DNA from: Spirochaetales bacterium
GTDB lineage: Bacteria; Spirochaetota; Spirochaetia; SZUA-6; RPPD01
Direction of reading: 5' to 3'
Assembly: GCA_016930675.1 (NCBI GenBank)
Contig: JAFGGG010000036.1
Span: 62,001-126,000 of the forward strand
DNA: 64,000 nucleotides
The translations under genes were made by a program, and so were the position numbers. Each line of letters begins with the position of its first letter. Position 1 is the stretch's first letter. Below the pieces are notes generated by a model. The model had not been told where the DNA came from, did no database searches, and saw nothing but the letters and a program-made list of their open reading frames with translations. Positions 39,903 to 49,997 of this stretch are shown piece after piece.

Positions 39903-40928
39903 ATGAGCGTACTGAAAATTAAACAAGAAACGCTTACCGCTTGGGTTTCAGAACTTATAAAAAAGACATGTTTATACGCCGTTCAGGCAAAAGCAGATAA
40001 ATTTGATTTTGAGCTTCTGGAAGATGCGCATGCCTTAAGGTTGGATTATGATGTAAGCAATATTCCTCCTAAAAAGTATTTTCAACCTCCGGTGGAAGAG
40101 CTTCTGCGTTTTAACGAACAGGAATTCAAAACTACGGTTGATGACTCACCGTTCGTGCTGTTCGGCGTGCATCCTTACGATGTAAACGCGATCTCGCAAA
40201 TGGACAAGCTCTTTGCGCTGGGAAATAAGGATGTGCACTATCTTACACGAAGACAAAACTCCACCATTGTGGCCTGCGACGTGGAGAACGCTTCCCAAAA
40301 TGTTTTTTCCGGATGTCTGGGGTTTGCCACAGCAGATGAGGGCTTTGATATTCTGCTTACAAAAATTAACGGCGGATATCTTGTGGATTCCCGCACGGAA
40401 AAGGGACAGGCGCTGCTTAAACATCTTCCGGCAGCAGCGGAAAAGGCAACAGCTGCCGATCTTGAAGAGCGTGAGACAGTATGGCAAAACAATATAAAAC
40501 TTTTGCAAAAGCATAAACTTAAAGCGCGACCGGAAGCCGTAACTGCTGCTTTGGACAAGGCATATAATAATCCCCTGTGGGAGGAAAGAGCGGCGCGCTG
40601 TTTTTCCTGCGGTTCCTGTAATCTGGTCTGTCCCACCTGTTACTGCTTTGACGTGCAGGATGATGTTAATTGGGACCTGAAAAGCGGTTTGCGCTACAGA
40701 TGCTGGGACGGCTGTATGCTGCAGGATTTCGCCACGGTAGCAGGTGATCATAACTTCAGAAAGAACAAGGCGGACCGCTACCGGCACAGATATTACAGGA
40801 AAGGCAAATATGTACCGGAAAAAATCGGAGTATTTTCCTGTGTGGGGTGCGGACGTTGTATTTCCGCGTGCGTAACCCATATCGCGAATCCTGTGGAAGT
40901 GTTTAACAAGATAATGGAGGATGTCTGA
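39903..40928 (+). CDS. hydB: [NiFe] hydrogenase/sulfhydrogenase beta subunit, 4Fe-4S protein
   Basis: CFSCGSCNLVCPTCYCFDVQDDV and CVGCGRCISACVTHI clusters; operon context. Confidence 0.88.
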   Translation: MSVLKIKQETLTAWVSELIKKTCLYAVQAKADKFDFELLEDAHALRLDYDVSNIPPKKYFQPPVEELLRFNEQEFKTTVDDSPFVLFGVHPYDVNAISQMDKLFALGNKDVHYLTRRQNSTIVACDVENASQNVFSGCLGFATADEGFDILLTKINGGYLVDSRTEKGQALLKHLPAAAEKATAADLEERETVWQNNIKLLQKHKLKARPEAVTAALDKAYNNPLWEERAARCFSCGSCNLVCPTCYCFDVQDDVNWDLKSGLRYRCWDGCMLQDFATVAGDHNFRKNKADRYRHRYYRKGKYVPEKIGVFSCVGCGRCISACVTHIANPVEVFNKIMEDV

Positions 40929-41764
40929 TGTGTAACAATGGTAAGAAAGATATTTATCTGCCCGAGTTTGCTACGGTTTTAAAAAACGAATCCATGACCG
41001 AGACCGAGAACTACTTTGAATTAAAATTGAGTTCGGGAAAGGATCTGGGACACATGCCCGGACAGTTCGCTGAAATCTCAATACCTGGTATCGGCGAAGC
41101 TCCCATTTCTATCTCCTCGTCTCCCACCAAAAACGGCAGTTTCGAGATGGTAGTAAGAAAAGCGGGTAATGTAACCAACGCACTGCATTCCGTAGAAGCA
41201 GGTAAAAAAATCGGGATCCGGGGACCGTTCGGTACCACCTTTCCTGTAGATACGGTTATGAAAGAAAAGGACATCCTGTTTATCTGCGGTGGTATCGGAT
41301 TAGTGCCTTTACGTTCGGCAATCAACTATTGTTTGGACAACCGCAGCGACTACGGCAACGTAACTATTCTGTCCGGCACCAAAACACCGGCCGAGCGTTT
41401 ATTCACCGATGAGCTTGTCCAGTGGCAAAACAGGGAGGATGTGACTCTCTTAGAGACCGTGGATTATGCCGATGATGCCTGGAAGGGTAATGTGGGTGTT
41501 ATCACCACACTGATTCCTAAAATCAATATCGATCCGGCACAGACCATCACCCTGATCTGCGGACCCCCGATTATGTATAAATTTGTGTTACTTGAGCTTA
41601 TGAAGCATTCAATCGATCATGGCAAGGTATATGTGTCGCTGGAGCGGCATATGAAGTGCGGTGTGGGTAAGTGCGGGCACTGTCAGATTAATGGACTGTA
41701 CGCCTGTCAGGACGGCCCTGTGTTTAAGTATGCGGATATCGCACAAGTAAAGGAGGCGATTTAA
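40928..41764 (+). CDS. hydG: Sulfhydrogenase gamma subunit, FAD/NAD(P)-binding, 2Fe-2S
   Basis: MPGQFAEISIPGIGEAPISIS, GGIGLVPLRSAINY, ERHMKCGVGKCGHCQIN. Confidence 0.9.
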   Translation: MCNNGKKDIYLPEFATVLKNESMTETENYFELKLSSGKDLGHMPGQFAEISIPGIGEAPISISSSPTKNGSFEMVVRKAGNVTNALHSVEAGKKIGIRGPFGTTFPVDTVMKEKDILFICGGIGLVPLRSAINYCLDNRSDYGNVTILSGTKTPAERLFTDELVQWQNREDVTLLETVDYADDAWKGNVGVITTLIPKINIDPAQTITLICGPPIMYKFVLLELMKHSIDHGKVYVSLERHMKCGVGKCGHCQINGLYACQDGPVFKYADIAQVKEAI

Positions 41765-42513
41765 TGAGTAAACCGCGTGTTGCAATTTTCGACTTTGCCT
41801 GCTGCGAGGGCTGTCAGCTGCAGATTGTAAATTTGGAAGAAGAAATCCTCAATGTACTGGATGTTATCCAGCCGGTTGAATGGCGTGAAGCCATGAGTGA
41901 ACAGAGTGAGGAATATGATATCGCGATTGTTGAAGGTTCGATCACCAGAGCGGAAGATGAAGAACGGATAAAAACAATCAGAAAGCAGGCCAAAATACTT
42001 ATAGCTCTGGGTGCCTGCGCTACAATCGGAGGATTAAACAAGTTAAAAAATTTGTTCCCTCTCGACGATGTGAAGGAAGCTGTGTACGGTAAACACGCAC
42101 ATATGCCGCATCTTAACACAGCGGCTACCAAAGCTGTTGATGAAGTGGTTCGGGTTGACTATTATGTTCACGGCTGTCCCATAGATAAACGTGAGTTCAC
42201 CTATATCCTGCGCTGTCTGGTCTTGGGTAAAAAGCCGGTAATTCCCTCTTATCCGGTATGTGTGGAGTGCAAAAAGAACGGGAATATCTGCCGCTTTGAA
42301 TATAATGAGATCTGTCTCGGCCCCATAACCAGAGCGGGTTGCGGTGCCAAATGTCCCTCAAACGGCGCCTGGTGTTTCGGCTGCAGGGGGCTGGTAGATG
42401 ATCCCAATGTAAACGCGGCTCAGGATGTTATGGATACTTATGGTAAAACAGTGGATGATTTAAAAGCAAAAATTATGTTATTTAACATACAGCAGGAGCA
42501 AGCAGATGGCTAA
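41764..42513 (+). CDS. hydD: [NiFe] hydrogenase small (delta) subunit
   Basis: FACCEGCQLQIVNLEEE, LGACATIGG, VHGCPIDKREF, CxxC motifs at C-terminus. Confidence 0.9.
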   Translation: MSKPRVAIFDFACCEGCQLQIVNLEEEILNVLDVIQPVEWREAMSEQSEEYDIAIVEGSITRAEDEERIKTIRKQAKILIALGACATIGGLNKLKNLFPLDDVKEAVYGKHAHMPHLNTAATKAVDEVVRVDYYVHGCPIDKREFTYILRCLVLGKKPVIPSYPVCVECKKNGNICRFEYNEICLGPITRAGCGAKCPSNGAWCFGCRGLVDDPNVNAAQDVMDTYGKTVDDLKAKIMLFNIQQEQADG

Positions 42514-43801
42514 GATAAATATAGATGTGCATCATGTTACCCGAGTTGAAGGGCACGGTAATATTAAAGTGAGAGCCAACGACGGTACTATCGAAGAGGT
42601 GCAATGGCAGGTGCCGGAAGCGCCCCGCTTTTTTGAAGCAATGGTACGCGGCAGAAGTTTTGAGGATATTCAGACTATCGTATCACGAATATGCGGTATC
42701 TGCTCGGTTACCCACTCACTTGCCGCCATTAAAGCGGTAGAGGACGCCTTGGATTTGGAAGTTAGTGAACAGACGGATATGCTAAGAATTCTCATGCACT
42801 ACGGTGAACAGCTGGAAAGCCACAGCCTGCATGTAGGCTATCTGGTGGCTCCGGATTTGTTGGGTCAGAAATCCGTAGTACCCCTGGCTGCGTCGCATCC
42901 GGATGTGGTAAAAACCATTATCAAGATTCACAGACTGGGTAATGAATGGATGGAACTCATCGGCGGCAGGATGACGCATCCTGTAACCATCAAACCGGGC
43001 GGATTTTCCAAGTTACCCACGGAAAAAGAATTGCGGGAGTTAAAAAAACGGCTTGAGAATATTGTGGGCGATTTACACACCCTGGCAGAGGTTGTTTTAA
43101 GCCTGGCGGACAAGCTGCCGGCTTTTGAACGGGACACTGAATATATCGCCTTAAAGCAAAATGGATTGTACACTTTCTATCACGGAAATATTGCCAGCAC
43201 CGATACTCCAAAAATTGTAGATATTCATCAGTTCGAATCGGTGGCGAACGAGTATGTGACACCGCATTCCACCGCCAAGTGGACAAAATGGCACCGCGAA
43301 TCATACGCGGTTGGGGCTCTGGCAAGGTTCAATGTCAACGGGGAGCTGTTAATGCCGGAAGCCCAAAAAACAGCGGCTAAGTTCGGATTAAACAAAGGAA
43401 ACTGTAATCCTTTTATGAATAATGTGGCTCAGGTCGTGGAGTGCGTGCAGATTGTGGAACACTCACTAGTGCTCTTAGATAAACTGCTCGGTAAAGGGAT
43501 CGTAGCGGAAGTCCCCAAAGCCGCACCAAAAGCCGGCGAAGGAGTGGGCTGCGTGGAGGCGCCGCGTGGTATCCTGTTTCACCGCTATGCTTTTAATAAT
43601 CAAGGCGAATGTATCAGAGCCAATATCTGTATTCCCACCAATCAAAACCATGCCAATATTCAAAAAGATTTCGAGGCCTTTGTGCCTAAAATATTAGACC
43701 GGGGACAGGACCAGGTGCGTCTGCTGCTTGAGATGCTTGTGCGCTCGTATGATCCGTGTATTTCCTGTTCCACCCATTATCTGGATGTGGAGTTTGTCTA
43801 G
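42506..43801 (+). CDS. hydA: [NiFe] hydrogenase large (alpha) subunit
   Basis: L1 motif RICGICSVTHS and L2 motif DPCISCSTH followed by a short cleavable tail YLDVEFV. Confidence 0.95.
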   Translation: MAKINIDVHHVTRVEGHGNIKVRANDGTIEEVQWQVPEAPRFFEAMVRGRSFEDIQTIVSRICGICSVTHSLAAIKAVEDALDLEVSEQTDMLRILMHYGEQLESHSLHVGYLVAPDLLGQKSVVPLAASHPDVVKTIIKIHRLGNEWMELIGGRMTHPVTIKPGGFSKLPTEKELRELKKRLENIVGDLHTLAEVVLSLADKLPAFERDTEYIALKQNGLYTFYHGNIASTDTPKIVDIHQFESVANEYVTPHSTAKWTKWHRESYAVGALARFNVNGELLMPEAQKTAAKFGLNKGNCNPFMNNVAQVVECVQIVEHSLVLLDKLLGKGIVAEVPKAAPKAGEGVGCVEAPRGILFHRYAFNNQGECIRANICIPTNQNHANIQKDFEAFVPKILDRGQDQVRLLLEMLVRSYDPCISCSTHYLDVEFV

Positions 43802-43805
43802 AAGT

Positions 43806-44291
43806 ATGGTTGATACGGTAGTAATTGGTTTGGGAAATCCCCTGCTTTCGGATGAGGGAATAGGGGTTCATTTACTGGAGCAATTGAAAAAGCGTTATGA
43901 ATATGACGGTATTGAGCTGCATGATCTGGGCACAGCCGGCATTTCCGTATTGCATGTAATTGCCCATAAACGAAAAGCGGTGATTATAGACTGCGCTTTT
44001 ATGAACGAGAAACCCGGTGCCATCAAGCGCTTTACCAAGGAGCAGGTCCGTTCTTTAAAACTGTTGCACGGGCTCTCGTTACATGAAGGAGATCTGCTTT
44101 CCACGATTACGCTTTCGGAATCATTAGGCGAATGTCCTGAAAGCCTGGTGCTTTTTGGAATCGAACCGGCGAGTGTGGCTGTGGGCGGAGCACTGTCGGA
44201 ACAACTTTTAGGTAAGGTAGACGAATATCTGGCTCTTATAGCCAGAGAATTAAAGCTTCAGCCGAAAAAAATGTCCATCGATTATGCATGA
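43806..44291 (+). CDS. Hydrogenase maturation protease (HycI/HyaD family)
   Basis: VIGLGNPLLSDEGIGVHLLEQL, LHDLGTAG, DCAFM, SLHEGDLL, GIEPAS. Confidence 0.94.
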   Translation: MVDTVVIGLGNPLLSDEGIGVHLLEQLKKRYEYDGIELHDLGTAGISVLHVIAHKRKAVIIDCAFMNEKPGAIKRFTKEQVRSLKLLHGLSLHEGDLLSTITLSESLGECPESLVLFGIEPASVAVGGALSEQLLGKVDEYLALIARELKLQPKKMSIDYA

Positions 44292-44649
44292 ATTCGGCAT
44301 TTGTCAGAATATCGTAAATATTGCATGTAACGAATTAAAAAAACTCGAACAGAAAAATGTTCGTGTTCTAAAGCTGCGGGTCAAGGTCGGCAGTCTGCAC
44401 GCGATCGTTAATGAAAATCTGGAAATGGCTTACAGTATACTCACAAAGGATACCGATCTGCATGGTTCCCGGCTGGAACTCATAAGCATACCCGTGGAAG
44501 CGGAATGCAAGGACTGCGGATACCGGAGTCGGATAAAGGATAATTTCTTTGTTTGCGCGCAGTGTAATTCGGGGAACCTGGAGATCATCAAAGGTCAAGA
44601 GTTGTATATTGAAAATCTGGAGGTGGCATATGAAGAAGACGGAGATTAA
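44284..44649 (+). CDS. hypA: Hydrogenase nickel incorporation protein HypA
   Basis: MHEFGICQNIVNIA; zinc site CKDCGYRS...CAQCNSGNLEIIKGQELYIENLEV. Confidence 0.95.
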   Translation: MHEFGICQNIVNIACNELKKLEQKNVRVLKLRVKVGSLHAIVNENLEMAYSILTKDTDLHGSRLELISIPVEAECKDCGYRSRIKDNFFVCAQCNSGNLEIIKGQELYIENLEVAYEEDGD

Positions 44650-45286
44650 AATCTATAAAGAAATTCTTAAAGCGGAGGGTGAGTGGGCGGCCAAAACCAG
44701 AGAGTCATTAAGAAAACACAATATCCTGATGCTGAATTTAATAGGATCGCCGGGCTGCGGCAAGACCGCGCTGCTTGAGGCGCTGCTGCCGCTGCTGTTA
44801 AAGAAATTACGTTGTGCCGTGCTGGAGGGTGATGTGGAGACGGCTCGTGACGCGGAGAGACTTAAGGATCTGGGCATACCCGTAAGCCAGATAATCACAC
44901 AAGGCACCTGCCATCTGGGCGCCCAGATCGTGAATAAGGCCGTGCAGGAACTGCCTTTAGCCGATCTCGATCTCATTTTTGTGGAAAATGTGGGCAATCT
45001 TGTCTGTCCCACAGAGTTTGATATCGGGGAAGCAGCTAAACTGGCGGTATTGAGTGTTACCGAGGGTGAGGACAAGCCCCTCAAATATCCGTTACTGTTC
45101 AGAAAGGCCGGGGCCGCGGTTCTCACAAAAATCGATCTTCTCCCTCATCTTCCATTTGACAGGGTAAAGTGTCTTGAATTTATTTCACAAGTTAACGGCA
45201 GGTTGCCTGTGTTTGAGATCTCCGCTCTGAAAGAACAGGGCACGCTTACGTTAGCTGATTGGATATCTGCTTTTGAGATTGGATAG
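44630..45286 (+). CDS. hypB: Hydrogenase nickel incorporation GTPase HypB
   Basis: NLIGSPGCGKTALLEALLP, VLEGDVETARDAERL, FVENVGNLVCPTEFDIGE, LTKIDLLP; no His-rich stretch. Confidence 0.95.
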   Translation: MKKTEIKIYKEILKAEGEWAAKTRESLRKHNILMLNLIGSPGCGKTALLEALLPLLLKKLRCAVLEGDVETARDAERLKDLGIPVSQIITQGTCHLGAQIVNKAVQELPLADLDLIFVENVGNLVCPTEFDIGEAAKLAVLSVTEGEDKPLKYPLLFRKAGAAVLTKIDLLPHLPFDRVKCLEFISQVNGRLPVFEISALKEQGTLTLADWISAFEIG

Positions 45287-47231
45287 CAGGCGCGGGCACA
45301 CTGAATAGATTGCCTTGAGAAAAGTCTATCCCCAACTCAAGTATTTTTTCCTGAATATCGTTAGTGGCCACGTGTTCGGCAATAACTTTGGCGTTGATGC
45401 TGTGGGTAAAGTCGGTAATGGCCTTTACGATTTTATAGGTGTTTTCATCGTGGGTTATGCGCTGGATAAAGGCTCCCGCGATTTTGATATAATCGGTTTC
45501 AATCGAGAGAATGCGGGAGAAATTGGAGTATTCGGAGCCGAAATCATCGATGGCTATTTTAACTCCCAATGATTTCAGATTTTTCACGAACTGAAAAGCA
45601 AAGGTATCGGTTTTTAAACTGAACTCTTCCAGCACTTCAAAGATTACCCGCTGCGGATCGATATTATGAGTTTTTAAGTTGTGCTCTATGTATTCAATAA
45701 GCTTGGTATCCGAGAAGTCCTCCCGCGACAGGTTAATGGAGAATTCCGCTTGTTTATCTTTAAAATAGGAAAAACATTTATCGATCATGCAATATGAAAC
45801 CGTGTTGTAAAGCCCCACCTGTTTGGCCGATTCCAAAAAATTTTTAGGTTCGATTACTTTTCCGTCGTCGATAATTCTTACCAGACATTCATACAGATCG
45901 GTGCTCCGGGTGGAATTGTTTCTGATCCCCTGAAAGTAGGGCAGCATTTGATCATTGCGTACTGCCTGCTTCACCTTATTTACCCAGTAGAAAGATTCTT
46001 TGTATTTATTTACCAGGTCGAAGTCTTCGTTATAAATAAACATATATCCGTGACCCAGATTTTTCGCGCGTTTGAGGGCGATATCCGCCTTGTGTAAAAG
46101 ATTTTTATCCTCATTCTGCACAATCCCCATGGATAAGCTTATATTTATGAAGATGTTCTTGTATTTTATAGTGGTACTGCTTAATACATTTTGAATGGTG
46201 GTTTTGAGTATAAAGGGAGTGATGCTTTTATCGATTGAAAGGATCACGAACTCATCTCCGGAGAGCTTGTATAACTGCATAGTGGGAGTGCTGATTTCTT
46301 TTAACTTTTTTGCCACCATCCTGAGCACATAATTACCCGCTTCCATGCCGTAAGCCATGTTAATCGAAGAAAAACCGTCGATGTTTAAAAGCGCCAGTAT
46401 TTTAGCGCCCGGTGTTTCCAGATCTATCTCAAGCTTTTTACGGTTGGAAAGGCCGGTAAAGCGGTCGGTAATGGACTGCTGTTTGAGCATACGGTAAAGA
46501 ACCAGGTTATTCAAAGAAATTGAAGCCTGCGTGCAGAATATTTCCGCAATACTGATATCCTTTTTTGTCAAGGACACATGTCGGCCCAGCACATCCGTGT
46601 AGATCACACCCAAAACCGTATATTGAGAAACTATGGGCACGCAGACAATCGAGATAAGAGAGTTACTATTGAATTGACATTTTTTATTTTTAATAAGCAC
46701 GCTTTTTTTTGTCTTCAACACATCCTGAATAACGGATAATGGATATGTGAAATACTCTTTTTTCAACTCGTCCTTGCTGATTTTAACGAATGTTTTCGGT
46801 AAGAGTTTTTTATTATATCTGAGGAATAAAATACGTCTTTCGAAGTTAAGGGCTTTTATGAGATTGGCCAGAGTCTTGCGCAGGAGGTTCTCTTCCTGAA
46901 TAATGGTATTGAGATATTTTGCCAGCTCCAGAATATTGTTGAGCACCGCGTTTTTATGTAAAAGTTCTGTTGAAGAAAGTTTGATCAGGCTTTGATGAGC
47001 ACTGATCATCTCGTCTCTTTCTTTCAACTCCTGCTCACTCAATCTCTGCAGGGTTTCATAGGCTTTAATTGTTTGATCCGCGTACTCCCGCTCTTTATCG
47101 AGGTTGAGGATCTCGTTGGAATGGGCGATGGTAAGTTTTTCCAAATAATCTATATAGTCGCTTCTTTCCTTGAGCAGCTGTTCCAATTCGGAAATTTTTT
47201 GTTTTAAGTCCTGAACCTCTTTTTTATTCAT
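45246..47231 (-). CDS. GAF-GGDEF-EAL c-di-GMP turnover protein
   Basis: Coiled coil + GAF; SGDEF (variant GGDEF); YECLVR (variant EAL), INLSREDF, FEVLEE, IAIDDFGSEYSNF, VIAEHVATND. Confidence 0.9.
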   Translation of the reverse strand: MNKKEVQDLKQKISELEQLLKERSDYIDYLEKLTIAHSNEILNLDKEREYADQTIKAYETLQRLSEQELKERDEMISAHQSLIKLSSTELLHKNAVLNNILELAKYLNTIIQEENLLRKTLANLIKALNFERRILFLRYNKKLLPKTFVKISKDELKKEYFTYPLSVIQDVLKTKKSVLIKNKKCQFNSNSLISIVCVPIVSQYTVLGVIYTDVLGRHVSLTKKDISIAEIFCTQASISLNNLVLYRMLKQQSITDRFTGLSNRKKLEIDLETPGAKILALLNIDGFSSINMAYGMEAGNYVLRMVAKKLKEISTPTMQLYKLSGDEFVILSIDKSITPFILKTTIQNVLSSTTIKYKNIFINISLSMGIVQNEDKNLLHKADIALKRAKNLGHGYMFIYNEDFDLVNKYKESFYWVNKVKQAVRNDQMLPYFQGIRNNSTRSTDLYECLVRIIDDGKVIEPKNFLESAKQVGLYNTVSYCMIDKCFSYFKDKQAEFSINLSREDFSDTKLIEYIEHNLKTHNIDPQRVIFEVLEEFSLKTDTFAFQFVKNLKSLGVKIAIDDFGSEYSNFSRILSIETDYIKIAGAFIQRITHDENTYKIVKAITDFTHSINAKVIAEHVATNDIQEKILELGIDFSQGNLFSVPAPAIQSQKQISNQLT

Positions 47232-47355
47232 GCTCCTCTTTACATTGTAGTTAATTTTTTAATTAAAGTAAAAGGCAAATCTCATTTATTGAATTTATCG
47301 GGAATTCCAATGTAATGTTTACTTGCTACAAATATCCTTATACTTACGAAAAAGC

Positions 47356-47379
47356 CACTAATAAAGCTGGTGGTATGTG
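47356..47379 (+). repeat. REP-like repeat family 2, partial copy C
   Basis: CACTAATAAAGCTGGTGGTATGTG shares AAAGCTGGTGGTAT with copy A. Confidence 0.5.
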
Positions 47380-47444
47380 TTTATTTAAAAATAACTGTTG
47401 TCGCTTGTGATTTTTTTTTTTACACTTAAGTTTAAGAAAAGTCA

Positions 47445-49775
47445 ATGGAAAAACAGAGAACCGTCCGCATACATATTGAAGGTATTGTACAGGGGGTGGG
47501 ATTCCGCCCTTTTGTCTATAATCTTGCCTTGCGTCTTAATGTTTCAGGTTATGTGCACAATAATTCAAACGGGGTAGAGGTTATGGCTCAGGCCGCTTCC
47601 GCTGTTTTGGAACGCTTTTTACATGAGCTTGAGCATAAGATACCCCCTCAGGCCGTGATTGATGAGTTCACGGTTGCCGAGGTTATTGACGCACAGCGTT
47701 TTGAGCGGTTTGAGATTCGGCAGAGCATAAAAAACGCCACTAAGAACACGCGAATCGCGCCTGATCTGTGTCTGTGCGCTGATTGTGTGCAAGAGATGCT
47801 TGATTCGGACAACCGCCGTTTTTTTTATCCTTTTATAAACTGTACCAACTGCGGACCACGCTACACAATCGTCCGTGATGTTCCATACGACCGAAAGTAC
47901 ACGACTATGGCCGGTTTTAATATGTGTAAGCAATGCCAGGCAGAGTATGATGATCCGCGCAACAGACGTTTCCACGCCCAGCCCAATGCCTGCTACCGCT
48001 GCGGGCCGCGGCTTGAGTTGTATACCGCCGGAAAAAAATTGCTTTTCCGCGGAACGGACCAAACCGCAAGCAAAGAGTTGATAATAAAAGCAGCGGAGTT
48101 TTTACGGACGGGTATGATTATGGCCATTAAAGGTATAGGCGGTTTTCATTGTGCCTGTGATGCGCGTAATACGGACAGTGTAAAAAGATTGCGTTCATTG
48201 AAATATAGAGAAGAGCGCGCTTTTGCCGTCATGGTTAAAGATCTCAAACAGGCCGGGCGGATCAGCCGGGTAACTCCGCAGGCAGAACGGAGATTACAGG
48301 CTGTGGACCGGCCGATTGTTATCATTCCAAAAGCCCTTTCTCATGACGTGGCGCAGGCGGTGGCGCCGAACAATAAAAATTTTGGCATCATGCTTCCCTA
48401 TGCCCCGCTGCACTATCTGTTATTTGAATACATCGATTTTCCATTGGTAATGACCAGCGGCAATATAAGTGAAGAACCTATTGCCCATGCCAATCACGAT
48501 GCTTTTACCCGCTTGAGCAAACTGTGTGATTATTTTCTTGTGGGAAACCGAGACATTCACATCCGCTGTGATGATTCCGTGACCCGAATCTGGAAGGGGG
48601 CAGAGTATATGCTGCGCCGATCCCGGGGTCTGGCGCCCAATCCTGTGCCGCACAAGGCGGGCTTTAAAAGACCGCTTTTAGCGGTGGGAGCGGAACAAAA
48701 AAACACCATCTGCCTTGCTAAAAAGAATAAAGCCTTCTTGAGCCACCATATCGGCGATTTAAAGAATCAGGAAGCTTATGCTTCCTTTGTTCAAGCCATA
48801 AAACATCTTCAGAGTGTGCTGGATGTCAGTCCGCAGGCCGTGGCTTATGATCCGCATCCCCAGTATTTGAGCACGCAATGTGTGCATGATCCTCCTCCCG
48901 AGCTGGCCGGACTTAACGGTCTGCCCAGGATACCGGTTCAGCATCATCATGCTCATATTGCCAGCTGTATGGCGGAGCATAACCTGAGTGAAAGGGTTAT
49001 CGGTGTGGCCCTGGACGGTACAGGTCTGGGCAGTGATAATACCATCTGGGGCGGAGAGCTTCTGGTAACGGATCTTACCCGAAGCGAAAAAGCGGGGGGC
49101 TTGACTCCTTTTCTGCTGCCCGGAGGAGATAAGGTAATTTCACAGCCCTGGCGTACGGCGGTATCCCTGCTTTATCAGGTGTATGAGGAAAAGACCACCA
49201 ACCATCTTCCCTCGACATGGAAAACGATCAGCCAGGATGAACTCAGTGTGGTGCTCTACCAGATAGCAGGGCAAAAACAGAGTCCGCTCAGTTCAAGCTG
49301 CGGCAGGCTTTTTGATGCCGTGTCCGCGTTGGCCGGGGTATGTGTCAGGGCCGCTTATCAGGGACAGCCGGCAATAGAGCTGGAGCAGGTGATTGAAAAT
49401 GATTCCGCTGCTCCGTATATTTTAGATGTAGTAAAAACCCGAGGCAGTTATTATCTTTCTTGGCATCCTCTTGTAAAACAGGTAGCAGAGGATTGCAGAA
49501 ACGGAGTGAAACCGGGTATTATTGCCTACCGTTTTCATATGGGATTAGCAGCTGCTTTTAGCGGATTGTGCGGCCTGATCTCCGATGAGACCGGTATTAA
49601 AAAAGTGGTATTATCGGGCGGGTGCTTTATGAATATGTTTTTACTCACCGCATTAGACCGCAGCTTGCAGGAAAAAGGCTTGCAGGTGTTTACCCACAGT
49701 ATGATTCCCTGTAATGACGGAGGTATCGCGCTGGGACAGGCGGTAGTGGCAAATCAGTTGTTAAAGGAGAAGTAG
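47445..49775 (+). CDS. hypF: Carbamoyltransferase HypF
   Basis: Acylphosphatase VQGVGFRPFVYNLA, zinc fingers CADCVQEMLD...CTNCGPRYTI, SRGLAPNP, HHHAHIASCMAEH. Confidence 0.97.
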   Translation: MEKQRTVRIHIEGIVQGVGFRPFVYNLALRLNVSGYVHNNSNGVEVMAQAASAVLERFLHELEHKIPPQAVIDEFTVAEVIDAQRFERFEIRQSIKNATKNTRIAPDLCLCADCVQEMLDSDNRRFFYPFINCTNCGPRYTIVRDVPYDRKYTTMAGFNMCKQCQAEYDDPRNRRFHAQPNACYRCGPRLELYTAGKKLLFRGTDQTASKELIIKAAEFLRTGMIMAIKGIGGFHCACDARNTDSVKRLRSLKYREERAFAVMVKDLKQAGRISRVTPQAERRLQAVDRPIVIIPKALSHDVAQAVAPNNKNFGIMLPYAPLHYLLFEYIDFPLVMTSGNISEEPIAHANHDAFTRLSKLCDYFLVGNRDIHIRCDDSVTRIWKGAEYMLRRSRGLAPNPVPHKAGFKRPLLAVGAEQKNTICLAKKNKAFLSHHIGDLKNQEAYASFVQAIKHLQSVLDVSPQAVAYDPHPQYLSTQCVHDPPPELAGLNGLPRIPVQHHHAHIASCMAEHNLSERVIGVALDGTGLGSDNTIWGGELLVTDLTRSEKAGGLTPFLLPGGDKVISQPWRTAVSLLYQVYEEKTTNHLPSTWKTISQDELSVVLYQIAGQKQSPLSSSCGRLFDAVSALAGVCVRAAYQGQPAIELEQVIENDSAAPYILDVVKTRGSYYLSWHPLVKQVAEDCRNGVKPGIIAYRFHMGLAAAFSGLCGLISDETGIKKVVLSGGCFMNMFLLTALDRSLQEKGLQVFTHSMIPCNDGGIALGQAVVANQLLKEK

Positions 49776-49997
49776 ATGTGTTTAGCCGTACCTATGAGAA
49801 TAATTAACATACAGGGCTCCAAAGCACAGGTTGAATCCGGCGGGCTTGAGTATGAGGTAGACCTGAGTTTGCTGCCTGAAGCCGCACTGGATGATTACGT
49901 ATTGGTGCATGCCGGCTTTGCCATTCAAATAATGGATAAAAAAGAGGCCGATGAAACCCTTGCCTTGTTTCAGGAGTTGAATGATCTGCAATGTTAG
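49776..49997 (+). CDS. hypC: Hydrogenase assembly chaperone HypC
   Basis: MCLAVPMRIINIQG; VLVHAGFAIQ. Confidence 0.95.
   Translation: MCLAVPMRIINIQGSKAQVESGGLEYEVDLSLLPEAALDDYVLVHAGFAIQIMDKKEADETLALFQELNDLQC

Noticed and set aside
40146-40880. 244-aa minus-strand ORF inside hydB
   Set aside because: Antisense to a well-supported Fe-S subunit with intact motifs; no plausible start context or domain.
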